Shown: positions 42,655 through 55,581 of the stretch, piece by piece
Numbering within the stretch: position 1 is the first letter of the stretch
Layout of the letters: every line of letters begins with the position of its first letter
Assembly (NCBI GenBank): GCA_009760855.2
Contig: WPIO01000116.1
Location: forward strand, 718,001-778,000
Source of the DNA: Cristatella mucedo
Taxonomy: Eukaryota; Bryozoa; Phylactolaemata; Cristatellidae
Length of the DNA stretch: 60,000 nucleotides
Reading direction: 5' to 3'
Position numbers and translations under genes: made by a program
Notes under the pieces: model-generated
Databases searched by the model: none
What the model was told of the DNA's origin: nothing
The model's input: the letters and a program-made list of their open reading frames with translations, nothing else

Positions 42655-44342
42655 ACAATAATAATACTAATACACTTGATAGAGCGCCCTCAGAGAACTC
42701 AATCTCTTCCTAGGAGCCTTGCATTTGCTGCAAAGGAAGCACGATCGAATGGTTTGTGGGATCATGCTTGATAAACAACATGAGAAGCGTGGTTAATGTG
42801 ACATGCACAGGATCAGCATGCAAGTGTGGTTAGTCGCAGCATGAAACAGTGTCAGCAATCATTAGCACATAAAGGACGAATCACAGGGACCCACTAAATG
42901 TTGTCATAAAAGGGTGTGTTTTTAATTTCTTATTATTAAATGTGTTTAAGTCAGGCAATGTCATGGAAGGAAGTCGAGAGTGATTTCCAGGCGTGGGGAG
43001 CGTGCGAACTAAATGCATGGTCTCCAAAGATCGGAGACTTGTACGTGGTATAGGTAAACAGTCAGTTTCCGAAAAGCTGGTGCTAAAATGCTTGGCCTGC
43101 TAGGCGAGTTGATCTGATAGGTAAGCTGGAGTTAAAAATGAAGGAACCAAAAAGTGAGCGAACATACCTTGAAGTCAATCCATTGCGTGCCAAAAAACGA
43201 AGCGACCTAAAAGTAAGCGAAAATACCTTGACGTCAATCCGTTGCTTGACTGGTAGCCAGTTCAGGTCTGCGAGAAGTGGTTTGATGTGGCAACAGCGAT
43301 CTCGCAAAAGACAAGCCAAGCTGCAGAGTTTTTCACCAGCTGTAAACGCCTGATTGCGCATACCTGTAGTTCAGCAAGTTGTGAATTACAGAAGTCCAGA
43401 CGGGATGTCAAAAATGCAAATACCTCTTGATATGTGGCATCCCTATCTCAGAAAACTCAAAATTTAACAATTTTATGTATGTGGCTGAAAGTAGGCAGAC
43501 TTGATTGTGGAGCTGATGTGGTCGTCTAAGGAAAGGTCCCTTTGGAACGCGGCACATTGATTTCGTGCGGATTCAAATTCAAAAGGAGATGTGCTCGAAG
43601 AGCTGATTTTGAGCGTTAGCTTCTCCAATTTCTGAATCACACTTGGGTTTTCCATAACTAGTCAGTTACTTTCATCGTTATTTAATTTAAGAAAATTTGC
43701 CGCCTTTCATGTGCAGATGTCATCTATACATGCAGCAAGAAACTTAAGAGAATTCGACGAGCTCGAAGGCTGGGAGGGATAAATAAAAAGGTACAACTGA
43801 GTGTCATCCGCATTGAAGTGAAAGCCTATACTGTGCATGGCAATCAAATCGGCAAGAGGGAGAGTATGAACCGTGTAAAGAACCGGACCTAGCATGGAGC
43901 CCTGAGGTACCCCATATTTCAGGTGCCTTGGATAATCTTTGTCCGTTCACATCAATACTCTGTAATCGCCCACTGACATAGGACCTCGACCATTGCAGAG
44001 CAGTGCCAGTAATGACCAGGCGAGATGAGAGGCGTTCAACAAGGACTTGGTGATCGATATTATCAAAAGCTGCTGAAAGATCGCGAGAGACAAACAGAGA
44101 AACTCTACCCTCATCTGCATTCCTACGTAGGTCGTTGTACACCCGAGGCAATGTTGACTCTATAAAGTGATTAGCTCTCAAGCTAGACTGGAACTTAATA
44201 GCAATATTCGAAGTTGCAACATATGAATTTAGCTGGTCTGTCACTACTCGTTCCAGTGTCTTTGATAGGAATGGTAAAAGGGAGACTGGGCAATAGTCGC
44301 ACAAGTTCTCTTTGTTTAATGTCGCTTTCTTGAGTATTACTC
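42655..44342 (-). mobile_element. L2-A LINE, RT to tail (B2 copy)
   Basis: Counterpart of 26575-28283. The RT frame 43804-44304 is longer here (166 codons) and reads CDYCPVSLLPFLSKTLERVV, then DLSAAFDNIDHQVLVERLSS and TGTALQWSRSYVSGRLQSID. The next block is frameshifted. HITPLLADLNWLPVKQR is visible at about 43220-43290 in the C-terminal part. Confidence 0.85.
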
Positions 44343-44344
44343 CA

Positions 44345-44755
44345 ACTATAGTTTTTTTGAAAGCCTCTTATCTCGGCTGGGCATCTCTGGAACTGCTCTA
44401 CAATGGTTCATGTCCTATCTCACTGGGAGATTCCATAATATTGACGTGAATGGACAACGATCATCCGAGGTACCTCTGAACTATGGGGTCCTCAGGACTC
44501 CATGCTAGGTCAGGTATTTTTCGTGGTTTATACTCTCCCTCTTGCTGATGCGATTGCCAAGCACAATCTAGGCTTGCACTTCCATGCGGACGACACTCAG
44601 TTGTGCCACGAACCACCTCAAATCCAACAGAGGTCTATAATTTTGTTCGCACACTTCGAAATCATGAAACCGCTCACAGCTGACTGACCACACGACCTCG
44701 AAAGAGATTTAGTTTTCTGATTGTGCAAGAGCAATGTATCGTTAGTATTATTATA
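44345..44755 (+). mobile_element. L2-A LINE, internally deleted, facing copy (B2)
   Basis: Counterpart of 28285-28665: RT fragment up to HADDTQL, then the deletion, then the hairpin remnant and a TATTATTATA tail. A short frame (44502-44687) keeps LADAIAKHNLGLHFHADDTQ. Confidence 0.7.
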
Positions 44756-45837
44756 CCTGCACGCACCCATGGACATGTATGCTTACATATATTAGGTAAT
44801 GGTACGAATATGAGATGTACATGCATATTCTTATTAAAGGGTGCATAATTCAAGAGAAAGGCACGTGTCAGAGGTCAGTGCCTAGACGCATAAGGTTGCT
44901 GAAAGCGGCTAATGGTCCATCAGGCATATCTCCGGGGAAAAAAAATCAAGTGCTTTGTAGAGGCACATCTCGTGTGTGTGCAATGCTGTGGACTTTACCG
45001 TTGTCGCAGTCGCATTCGGATCGTTCAATCAACTGCTGGCAGTTGTGTATGTGAAGAGTGAGCCGCGACCATGCCGGGCAGCAGTGGTGACTAGATTGCA
45101 CACAAAAGCGATTAACAGACTTACGCCAAATCAGTGCAAAAAATTGCGTGCACAAATCTATTTGTAAGTGCATACGATCTGCAGCCGTTTATGCGATTAA
45201 CTGAGCAGAAAAGCAACCGAATGAAGCACGATGCGATGCAGAAGTCTTTTCTTTTGCCGAATGACGACAACCAATGCTCTGAACAGCAGGCAGTCCCTAC
45301 CATGCAGTCATTACCAGTGGCCTTTAGGTCGCTCTTTTTGCCGACGGTCGTGGCACAGGGTCAAGGCCTTCGCTGCAAATTCTGCAGTTAAAGGGTCTTT
45401 AGGTGCAACCATAACTTGATACTTTCTCGATGGTTTTTCTGCTTGCTGTTCAATTTAATCGTGGCTTTAACTTGTCAATCCTTTCTGCAGAGCCAGACAT
45501 TTCAGACGAATGGCACGAGACCCAGAAGAATCTTAGACACTCTAAAAAATAGTTGTTTGCCAATGATACCAGCCTGAGAATCAGACTCAAAACTTCAGAC
45601 ATGAGCTGTAAATATTGCCTCGCTGCAGGCTCCCTTAAATTTCTCTAAAAAAGAGTGGCCTCGGTCTTAACTAATTAACGACCGTCATCACATATGCATA
45701 ACGACTAGAAATTCCGAAAGCCGAGTCCGTGCTTGCTCACCGAAGGCACTCTGTTCAGCTGCAGCATCTCTACCTCCACACACAAAAGAGGCAACTGCCG
45801 CACACGCCAGAAGAGTAGTCAGCAACTCCGTTGCTTA

Positions 45838-46115
45838 TGTAATGTAATGTATCTCAGTCAGTTACTCCACAAAGTCATAAAGACCGTGTGGGTGTTACGC
45901 AGGAGAGTTTTGTATAGCGCACCCACAGCCTAAGCGGCTTTCGGTGCGTATTCGGTAGCCAACAGACTTCGCCTCATGCAACAAAGAGAAAGTGGGAAGC
46001 ATAGCAGAGTCAGGAGAGCAGTTGAGGTAGTGAGTAGCATAGAAGTAGCAGTTCAGGACCGCTGAAAAAGATGTGCCATAGTCGGCAGTTGGAGAGTAGT
46101 TGTCGTTGCATAAGA
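45838..46115 (-). mobile_element. L2-B 3' end, recent insertion with target-site duplication
   Basis: Minus-strand L2-B 3' block with a TACATTACATTACA-type tail. It is flanked by TGCTTA at 45832-45837 and 46116-46121. A1 (about 21798-21810) and A2 carry the empty site GTTTCTTGGGTGG/GTTGCTTGGGTGG. The insertion is younger than the A1/A2/A3 split. Confidence 0.8.
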
Positions 46116-46496
46116 TGCTTAGGTGGGTGCAAGCGAGTGAGGAGCCAGCAGTCGTTGCTGGGATGAATTACCTCAATCAGTGCTACCACACGGGAGTTGA
46201 AATAGATAAAAAGTGGGCAGTGCGATGCTCAAATTGTGTATGAAGACCGGCCATACGCTTTGCACCCGGATCTCTTCTGTCCACTTCCACTTTGCTCATT
46301 GGGTGGGGATCGGGCTGGACGAAGTGTGACTCCGGGAGAACGCATGGATCCTGCGGGCCACCAAAGTCTTCCGATGCTCTGCTCCCGGATCACTCAGTGT
46401 CGACATTGGCACGATTTTGGTCTGACTGGGGACCGGGCGGCATACCGGGCTACCTAGCAATTGGTGCCCTGGTTTCTACAGTCAAAGGGCAGTGCT

Positions 46497-46621
46497 CATT
46501 ATTCCTCAAGAGGGCATCGCTCAATGCTCCTCAACAAGGCACCACTCAATGCTCCTCAACAAGGCACCACTCAATGCTCCTCAACAAGGCACCACTGAAT
46601 GCTCCTCAACAGGGCACAGCT
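46497..46621. repeat. 25-bp minisatellite in A3
   Basis: One degenerate leader plus four units, as in A1. The A3 units are closer to consensus than those in A1. Confidence 0.85.
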
Positions 46622-46950
46622 CAACGGTGTGCCCTTGTATTGACCCCGATGTATCCAGATCCCTGTGGGCCGACGATATTAATTACCTGCTCAAGTTGCA
46701 CTGTGCCTCGAGGCTCCTCGGAGCCAACTGGGGTATCTCCAGCGAGCCATGACAGCTAGGCTGACGTCATCTTCAAGCCCCTGGAAATGGGCAAGCGTTT
46801 GCCACGCCCGCAGAGGTCGGCGGTTGAAGAGGAGCGAGCTGCCTCGCCCGACCAAGGAAAAGTGCAGCACGAGAGCAGCCGCTACAGCTCGCCAGTGCTG
46901 CAAGGTCAAGGAAAGTGAAGAGGCAGAAGAGTCCTGTGGGCCTCAAAACT

Positions 46951-47006
46951 GGCCGCCAAGATCTACTGGAGGCTCCAACTGGAGCCTCCAGTAGATCTCG
47001 GCGGCC
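46951..47006. repeat. Near-perfect palindrome, 27-bp arms, 2-nt loop
   Basis: The left arm 46951-46977 (GGCCGCCAAGATCTACTGG and the next 8 bases) pairs with 46980-47006 at 26 of 27 positions, with AC as the loop. A2 at the same place has only one arm followed by different sequence, so the inverted copy is specific to A3 or was lost from A2. Confidence 0.9.
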
Positions 47007-47239
47007 TGATCTCATCTCACTTTCGAGCCGCCCGCGACAAAGTGCGAAGCTAAATGAGGGAAGAGGTCTGGCTAGCCGTCTGGGCGGCTCTCAATAGTGG
47101 GGCGTTCGCGTCTTCTGCACCCACTGAATCTAGACGAGTCTGAGCGTCGAGAGAACGTAGCGAGAGGGCGGCGTCAGCAAGCGGCAGCAGTGTGCCAGTG
47201 CAAGCAACACAGAGTGGATACGGCAACAACGGCATTAGG

Positions 47240-47947
47240 CCTTCTTTCGCATCCTTTACACCACGCCTGCAAAAATTAGCTCCCAGTGCGTGTGCATTGG
47301 GCCACCGCTTTGACTCTTCCGAGTCAGCCGCATGCTGTCACTGCTCAGTGGGAACGGAGACGCTGCCATACGAGCTCTTAAGCTGTCGCCCTACGATGCC
47401 TTCCGTCAGGGCTAGGTATGGCCCGGTCCTTAACCGTCTTTATAATGCCATGCCATAGCACCTGTGGCAGCGGATGCCGGTAGACGGATGCCGGGGCAGT
47501 GAGCGACAGCTGGCTGAGTCCGGACCTCATCGTTGATGATTGGGACGGCGGTACCTATTAGCACATTTGCCGTTCCGTTCGACAGCTGCTAGGATACCCG
47601 GTCGACGGCAGCGGATCTTAAAATCGAGATTTAAACAGTGCAGGCATAGCGCCTCACTTTCGGACATCGGGGCAAACGTCGGCCTCGTGTTGCCGCTCGT
47701 CGTAGCGGCCACCTGTCGGGTCGCAGTACCTGGGTAACTCTCGGAGCCTCGACACACTCAGGGCCAAGCCAGCAAACCGGACGCTGTACCTGACGGGAGC
47801 TGAACATGAGTGATGCGGTGCTTGGCAGCACCGATGTGTGGGTTCGCTTCGTCAGGGAGGGTGGGTGGAGCGACCCTGTAGTCGTTCATCACGGTAACAG
47901 TTAGGCCGTGGGGTAGGCTACGCTGCGAGACCTAGTATTGTATTAAG
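47240..47947 (+). mobile_element. Non-LTR retrotransposon C terminus and 3' UTR (A3)
   Basis: A frame at 47192-47458 reads ACCHCSVGTETLPYELLSCR. The zinc-motif His kept in A2 is Tyr here, so this copy is dead. The 3' UTR (47460-47947) is retained almost in full and ends TATTGTATTAAGATTGATCC. GATTGATCC is also the point where A2 rejoins. Confidence 0.55.
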
Positions 47948-49384
47948 ATTGATCCACAAATTGAATTAATTTTATAGCACACTTACGTTGGAATTCACTT
48001 CCGAATTCTCACTTGCCATTGCACTCGCACCTTCTCGTGTGACTTGACTGCAAGGACGCTGGTGGCAACTGCGAGCCGTCACCATCCACTTGAATTGACC
48101 CATAATCTAGCGGAAATTGGCTCACACGAAGCTCTTATTTGGTTTGCATATTAAACCTATCTATCGTTTAAGTGCACCCGAAAATTGTCTCGCCAGCGTA
48201 AGCACTGTCGTGCTGGGCTCTGCAATTTCTTGCATCGAGCGCCTAAGATGTCCGTTGCTGTATTGATACCTCCAAATAATGAGTATCACAGTCTAGCACG
48301 TGCAGGGCAAAATCCTGTGTCGCCCACAGTCTTTAAGCACTTTAGGTGTAGGAATAAAAAAAGCTTGATTTATCATACATAGATAACCTGAGGGTAGGAT
48401 GAGGCTAAAACTGGTGCAGCAGGTCAGCTAGGTATCAAGTGGCCAAGTCGTGTCGGGTCATCTGAATCAGTGCAAGAACTTACATCTGTAATAATTGATC
48501 AAACAGAAGTCATCGAACCTCCTTCAGCGAATATCTCATATCTCAAAACATCTATAGATTTCAGCTAGATTTTCGGCTTTATTCATCATCTGCTTAAGCG
48601 GTTAGAGGCTTTTTTCGGTAGCCCAGCTAAAAAGGAATTGCAGTAGTCACGCTGAAGGATTACAAAGGAGGTGCTTAGAAGTTCGCTGGCAGCCATCCAT
48701 GCGTGCACACGCACACATACTCACAGACACGGATACAAGCACACGCTCAGAACAGAGCCAGGGGCGCTGCCAGAGAGAGTCCCCTGAGAGCCCTGGGTCA
48801 CGTGCCACCGCCACCGTTGCCGGATCAGTGCTAACTGCACGGCCCTAGCTTCAGATGTGAGCTGCAGCTACTGCAGTGCAGCATGCGACCATCGCTGCTG
48901 GTATGGCAGCGAGTATTCCGGCTTACGAAGCACGCCCAGTTTGGCTGACCCCCGAAAGCGTGGCAGGCAGTTAAGTCAACTCGACCCAGCTGGGCATGTC
49001 CTCCGCACGACACTACGAGTCCCACATACTTACAGCCGTGACCTGCTCCATGGCATGCGGCAGCGGGCCGGAGAGCCGCAAGCCCTGATTGGCAGACCCT
49101 AATCTCATGTGGAGATAGCACGTAATGGCTAGCTTCGGAAACTGTCTTCCTAATGAAACTTTGAAATTTATGTAGCTGTGAAAAACGAAACCTTCCATGC
49201 TCGCACTGACAGTCATCCAACAGCATTACATATTAGAAGAGCAAATTATTGTAGTGTGCTTGGGTTTTCCGAAGAATAGTTATTACGCAATTTCGTTTTT
49301 ATCATCGCAACGCTACTAGAAATTCTTGTCCGTCGCGAAATTATTGTGCAAAAACAGAAGTTCTTCAGAACATGATAAACGGAA

Positions 49385-49995
49385 ACCGATGTAGCTAAGA
49401 CCTAGGCTACTGCAGCTGGCTATGAATATGGCTGCAAGACTAGTCGTCAAGTGCCAGATGCACGTGCCTTCTATGCTACAAGAGCTAGGATGGATGGCGG
49501 TTGATCAACGGATACAAGGCAAAGTTCTTAAGCTGACACACAAGGCCCGCCACGACTTGGCTCATTAGTACCTAGCTGAACTGCTGCACCAGTGTGTCAG
49601 CCTCCTCGCGCCCTCAGGTCATGTATGGACAATCAATTAGCTCTGTTCCATTCCACATCTTAAAGACCAATTTCGACAGAAGCTTTAGCACTGCTGGTCC
49701 TAGACTGTGAAACTCGCTTCCACAATTCCTAGGCAACGACAACTACACTCCTTCTGCCGACTATGGCTCATCCTTTTCAGCAATCCTGAGCTGCTACTTC
49801 TATGCTACTCACTACCTAAACTTCTCTACTGACTTTGCTATGGTTCCCACCTTCTCTTAGTTGCGTGAGATGAAGTCTGTTAGCTACCGAATGCGTACCG
49901 AAAGCCGCATATGCTGTGAGTGGGCTATGCAAAACTCTCCTGCTTAACACCCACATAGACTTCATCGCTTTGTGGAGTTACAGAGGGAGATACCT
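49385..49995 (+). mobile_element. LINE family L2-B (C2 copy)
   Basis: Counterpart of 32640-33250, here with LGWMAVDQRIQGKVLKLTHK and the same 3' block. Frames are broken. Confidence 0.75.
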
Positions 49996-50384
49996 CACCT
50001 CTCGAAAGACAGCCTATTTTTCAATTGAGCTTAGCTCTAAAGAAATTACGGGCCTATGGCCATCTGAATGCTTAGGGCTGGGTCTGCTACGCCGGAAGTT
50101 TCCTTAAATATGCCGGTGGCTGGCAATCTGCTTACTAGTTATTATCCTGCGTAAAAATAACGCCGAAAAATGAAAGCTTTTTGGAGCAGATGCAAGGGCC
50201 ACGTGCTGAGTACCTCTCTCCTTTGGTGGGGCCTACGAGCTGAGAACCCGCTTGTTTGGTATTCCTAGAATAGTCTTGAACCATTCAGTGCCTTTTTCCT
50301 CAAGCGTTGATGTGAATCTCTCTAACGTAGAGGCCATCAGGCCGGCTATAACGCCGGCGGCCTAACTTACCGTTTGTCATTGGA

Positions 50385-50555
50385 CTAGTCGCTTGGATGC
50401 GATTGCCTCTCTAACCGATGTGATTGCCAGGCACAATCTATGCTTTCACTCTCTTGCAGACGACACTCAGTTGTACCTTCGCTTTGATCCCTCAAAGCCA
50501 TCAAGCAGGTCGAATTCTCGCAACTCTTCTGAGTGTTGGATGTGGTATGCGAAGA
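50385..50555 (+). mobile_element. L2-A RT active-site fragment (C2 copy)
   Basis: Reads DVIARHNLCFHSLADDTQLY, then LRFDPSKPSS. Near-identical to 33640-33810. Confidence 0.7.
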
Positions 50556-51509
50556 CTATTGGGCAGGGTGTTAAGGGATTTACGAAGACGACCTTGAGGA
50601 CGAGGTCAGAATTTTCATTGGGCTGCCAGACCCCGATTATCTGCTCGGTCGACGTCTCGGCTTGCCGGCAATTCAATTATTGTACAGTGAGAATGCAGCA
50701 ATTTAATGAATAGCGTCAAAGGGTGTTGATAAATCCAGCAGGGCTAGGATTGCGACGTTTCAGCTATCGCTGCTGTATCGGAAGTCGTTGGTTTCGTAGA
50801 GTGTCAGCAGGGAGTGGTGTAGATTGAATTCCGACTTAAACTTTTACGGCAATCACCTTTTTATATATATTTTTGACACTATATAAGAGCTGCTCAGCCA
50901 AAATAGTTTTCAAGAATCTTTTCATTATCCAGTCTGTAATCGCCCCTCAGCATTATTAATTACCTCTAAGCACCTTGTGCTTCGCCTCCCAGGCGCCGCA
51001 CCTTGTACCGGCCACCTTTTAAAAATCGAAGACGGTGCTGTTTTTTGACAGAGCTCGACTAAGCAGGACACGCTCGACCGTGTCGCGTCGCGAAAATTGC
51101 ATTTATGTAACTGTGATGTCAGCTATTCTGCAAGTGCAGTAGTTCAACGAGAACAATTTTTAACCGGGTGGAAAGCGACCATAACGTCCCATTGGAATCC
51201 AGTTGCAGCTGGCCTTGTACCACCAACCGGCCGAAATAATTAGCGACATGACGGCAGCAATCTGCACGCCAGAAGCAGCCATCCCCTCGGGATCCGGCAG
51301 CGAGTTCCTGCGAGGGACGCTAGGAAAGAGCCACCCGTGGACCACTCGGAAGTTGAAGTGAGCATTCGCCGTAAAGGAGGGATCATTCTTGAGCAGATGA
51401 AATCGGTGAATATTCACTCGGCGCTTTGCGACTATCCTTTAGGGGTTTTTTAAAACCATAAGCAAACCAGAACATGCGAACTAGGGTTGTATGCATGTGC
51501 AAGCAAGTT

Positions 51510-51778
51510 GGGAGAGCAATCATAGCTATACTATGTTTGATACAGCGGCCTCGACGAACTGAATCTTTTTCTAAGCTCTTTACAGATGCTGCAAAGGAAG
51601 GACGATCAATCGGTCAGATTTCTCAATAAACAACAAAAAAAGCATGGTTAGGGGTGACATGCGCAAGGTCAGCATGCAAGTACGGTTAGTGGCAACAAGT
51701 ACAGTGTTAGACCGCCTTTGTACATAAAGGAGCAGTCGCACCGGCCTATGCAACCTGGCGATTACATCCGGTTCAAAA
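51510..51778 (-). mobile_element. L2-A 3' tail (C2 copy), cut at a deletion junction
   Basis: Counterpart of 34800-35070. At about 51778 (CGGTTCAAAACT then GGCTGCC) the sequence jumps to match 36995 in C1. Confidence 0.65.
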
Positions 51779-53299
51779 CTGGCTGCCTAGCCGGTCGCCA
51801 TGTCCAGGTATCAAACGCGAAGCGGAAGTAACGCATTGATAAGATCTTTAAAGCAAAAGCTGTCGCCAACTCTACATAAATGACAGAATCATCTAGCTAA
51901 CCTTTTACCTAACATGACCAGTTGGCGTGAGTTTGCCGATACTAGTAAAGTAGTTCAGCGTCGGTGTATAAGAGATCAGTAGGTTATTGGAATTTCGAGG
52001 AGCGAATGGAGAGTAAGGGTTTCAAAAGGTTTATAAGCATAAGCCACTACTTCAGGCTCTTTAGCAAAGGAGCCTGATTTGGATTTTGATGCGCATTCAG
52101 CCGCATTTTTCGCCAGCAAAAGTATAGATAAATGACCTCTGGGTCTCAGCCTAGGGCAACGGTGCTTCTACTTCACTACCCGGGTTGGGTACGAATCTTC
52201 CAGCAGGAAATTTTATACTGCTGATGTGAGTGGTTACTGGCCGCGAACGTCCTGCTACCACAATAGTGCAGGATAGGAATTCTCTTCGATAATTAGGTAC
52301 AGGAGAGTGAATTCGCAGTTTCGACTAAGGTGAGGTCTGTGATTTCATAATAAAGCTTTCAATGAAAATTTGCAAAGAACAACGGTTGTGCAACAGTAAA
52401 TTCCATAGGCTGCATTTCGTAGTTCCAGAGCGTACTGAAACCTAAAAAGCAGTTCAGCACAACTGAGAGCACGAGTGACCTTGGCCGAATCAGGTGAAGA
52501 AGTCATACATTCGGCTTGTTTTCCGAATAGATAAACAACTCCAATATAAATAAATAACTAAATAAAAAAAATATAAGTGAATAATACGGTTACACTAATT
52601 CAAGTGCTTCTTTAAATACTGATAGCAAGGTTGGCAGAAACAAAAAACGCACTACTGCTAGCCCTTCCGTACCAGCATGCTTTGTACTTTAGTCCCACCC
52701 GAGATGTTGGCTGCAAAATGAGCTTCGGTAGAAATTTCATGGCTCTGATGTGCGAGAAGAAAGCCTGCACCGAGTGCTTCATGGGAGCATCAAGACGAGA
52801 ACAAAGTTTTAGATACACTGGACTCTTGAATCTCTTAAGTGAGCAAATGGACGTCGCTAAATCTAGCAAGACGAGCACTGACACGTTTCGTTAAGCCCAA
52901 CTGCTGCTACAACGTTCGACCATAAGCTAGTGTCACATTTATCAGTCGCTAGCGTTGGACGACAAATTCAAGGTTTTCTTTTATTCAGAGCCGGCACTTC
53001 CAAGTCAAAGCTCGGGCGTAGTCATGTGACTGAAAGGACCTTGCACCTCTGTTGGCGTGGTCCCAATGACCGGAAGTGTATTCCGTGCGTTCCGCAGTGG
53101 CTCATGAGATAACGAGGTGCACAAGCGTCTGCTGGCATCGCTCGGGCAGCGAGTCCTTTCATACGCGTGGCTTCTCATCATTCGCGTGGAGCTTCTGCTT
53201 CCAAGCGGAGGGTACACGAATGGCGGCAGCCGCAGCTGCATCGATTCCCTACAGTGCGTATGTAGACTTTAGCGCCGTAGCAGAGGAAGAATCGAAAAA

Positions 53300-53371
53300 G
53301 GAATACTAATGCATTCGATAAAGTACCCTCGTAGAACTCGATCTCTTTCTAGTGTTTAGTACTGTAGCAGG
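53300..53371 (-). mobile_element. L2-A hairpin remnant (C2 copy)
   Basis: Counterpart of 38520-38590. Confidence 0.5.
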
Positions 53372-54137
53372 TAAGCTCTGAAATAAGGAGCTAATGCAAT
53401 TAATTTCCTCACTCCATCTCGCTAACGTAGGGCGTTCTATTTCACAGCTCGAATGTGGCACTCTTGTACAGCAGCATTCAAATCGCACAACTTTTATTCA
53501 TTTCAAAGCTTCAAGTAGGACTCACCATAACTGCAGATTTTTAGTTCGTGTGGTTTAAACCATTCACTAAGACATTTCTAAATGCTTATTTTTATAATCC
53601 AGGGACCGCCAATATGCTGGAATGCTGTCATATTCTGATCAATTGAACACGTAAATTGTTATACTTCTGGATTGAATAGCCTTGCCATTCTGCGTGAGCT
53701 TGCATCAGCAGAAAATACAGCCTGTATCCGGCATGCCCCAAGATTGGTGAATGACCGGCGAAGCATTCTATTAGTTAGTTCAGTTTATTGAAATTTACAT
53801 ACTAATGGGTAAATAGATAAGTACAAGCTGTGTCATCAGAAATGTTCTATTGCTTTAGACAATGAGCAGTAATCCTAGCTTTCGTAGAGCGATACTGCAG
53901 CTGGCATCAGCACGGACAGGAAGTCAGATCGCCGCAAGGGTACAGCCACCAGGCGAGACAACTTTGATCAAGGAATACCAAAGCAGAGCCAGAGAATGGA
54001 TATATTTCCTCAGAGAATAGTTGTAGAAACGTGTAAGAGGGCGCTGCCGATGCAATAGAGGGCATGTGGGCAAATTTATTCTTTGGTGGACCTTAATAAC
54101 TTATAGTCAGGGTGTGACCACTTATTCTGACAGCACA

Positions 54138-54138
54138 C

Positions 54139-54184
<46 letters not shown>

Positions 54185-54249
54185 CAGCATGCGAGCTCGT
54201 GTGTGTGCGAGCGCATGTGTATGTGTGTGTATGTGTGTGTTTGTGCGTT

Positions 54250-54281
<32 letters not shown>

Positions 54282-54301
54282 TACGCGAGCACTCGTGTGT
54301 G

Positions 54302-54355
<54 letters not shown>

Positions 54356-54375
54356 TACGCGAGCACTCGTGTGTG

Positions 54376-54470
<95 letters not shown>

Positions 54471-54520
54471 GTGAGTTAGAGAGAGAGAGTTAGAGGGAGA
54501 GAGAGAGAGAGAGACAGAGA
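54138..54520. repeat. Compound (GA)n/(GT)n microsatellite with 74-bp higher-order unit (C2)
   Basis: A GA tract is followed by a long interrupted GT tract. The segment GAGAGTACGCGAGCACTCGT occurs twice, 74 bases apart (GTACGCGAGC at 54281 and 54355), each followed by GTGTGCATG and GT repeats. C1 has only one related interruption (GACGCGAGCACGTG). Long frames on both strands are artefacts. Confidence 0.9.
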
Positions 54521-55581
54521 AGAGTCCGGTCAGGCCGACCGGCAGGCAGAAAAGCGAACGCCCGCTTAGCCAAAGCGACTGGAGATAAGTGGCCTTTATC
54601 TGCTGCCGCAAGACGGAAATGGGTTCAGGCGAGTCTGACCTCGAGGGAAATTGACCTCAAAGCATGGAAAGCTATTGGGAAGCCAGCGTTGCTACAGGTG
54701 CGACTCCACTCTAAATGGTGATGATTCTGGAGCGACTAATTAGAATGGCAGGCGACAGATTACAAGTGTCTTCGTGGTTCCCGGAATGAGCAGTCATTCG
54801 AAAAAGAACTTTCTTTGTGCGACTCGCTATGATGCTTTCGTACAGGCGCTCAATCTCATAGCACGTATTAGGATGCACACTAGGGCGCAGCCGTGTGAAG
54901 GCAGTCAGTGCGAACGAAAATATTTAGTACGCAGTTTCACTCGAATACATGTTTACTGAATCGCATGGCCAAGCAACAGATTAATTGCTTGCGGTGGAAA
55001 AAAGCAATCGTGGGTGGGAGGGGCTTTGCTTGCAAGCATCGTCTAGAAAGTCACGAGCTGACTCCGAGACTACCGGCGACCGATCTTTCGCTTGCCATCA
55101 ATGCAATACAACTTATATAAGGAAGATGCATAAAAATGTACTCAAAAAAGCTTAAGACAGTACTACGGATATGCAATCGATCGCAAAACAATGATCGATA
55201 TCTTCACAGATTCTCCGACAAATGAAAGATAACTTATTGTTCACAATAACAATTATTGTTTTACTGCTTATTATGCATCGTGATAAATTAAGACGTAATC
55301 CACATTTTTTTTATTAATATTAATAATTATTAATTAGCTATATGTTGATACATATTTCCAATACCATAGGTAACGCGCATGTAATTCCTACCTTTTCAAT
55401 TTTTTAAGCGAAAATATTTTCTATGCTGCGTTGGTTCTTTAACGAGCTTCTTTTGGATAAACTGACACTGCAATTAATTTTTCAGGTGTCACTTTTCAAT
55501 TTACGAGGTTCAATTTACTCAGCTGATTTCCCTACGATTATTGGCCATCTTTCAGATATCAATCTAATACAAAGAGATCGA

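Larger units (their letters stand above)
40620..44610 (+). repeat. Segmental duplication, unit B copy 2 (B2)
   Basis: 40620-41275 matches 22690-23345. At 41276 the sequence jumps to match 25213 onward and stays colinear to 44610. About 1.87 kb present in B1 is missing. Confidence 0.85.
44610..47947 (+). repeat. Segmental duplication, unit A copy 3 (A3)
   Basis: Longest A copy. Differs from A2 by an L2-B insertion (45838-46115), a four-unit minisatellite, a palindrome (46951-47006), and retention of about 190 bp and about 370 bp at the retrotransposon end. Confidence 0.85.
47948..55580 (+). repeat. Segmental duplication, unit C copy 2 (C2)
   Basis: Colinear with C1. Lacks the L2-A tail of 31604-31850 and the block 35070-36995. 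Otherwise continuous through the LINE remnants at 49385-49995, 50385-50555, 51510-51745 and 53300-53371. No gene was recognised. Confidence 0.85.
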
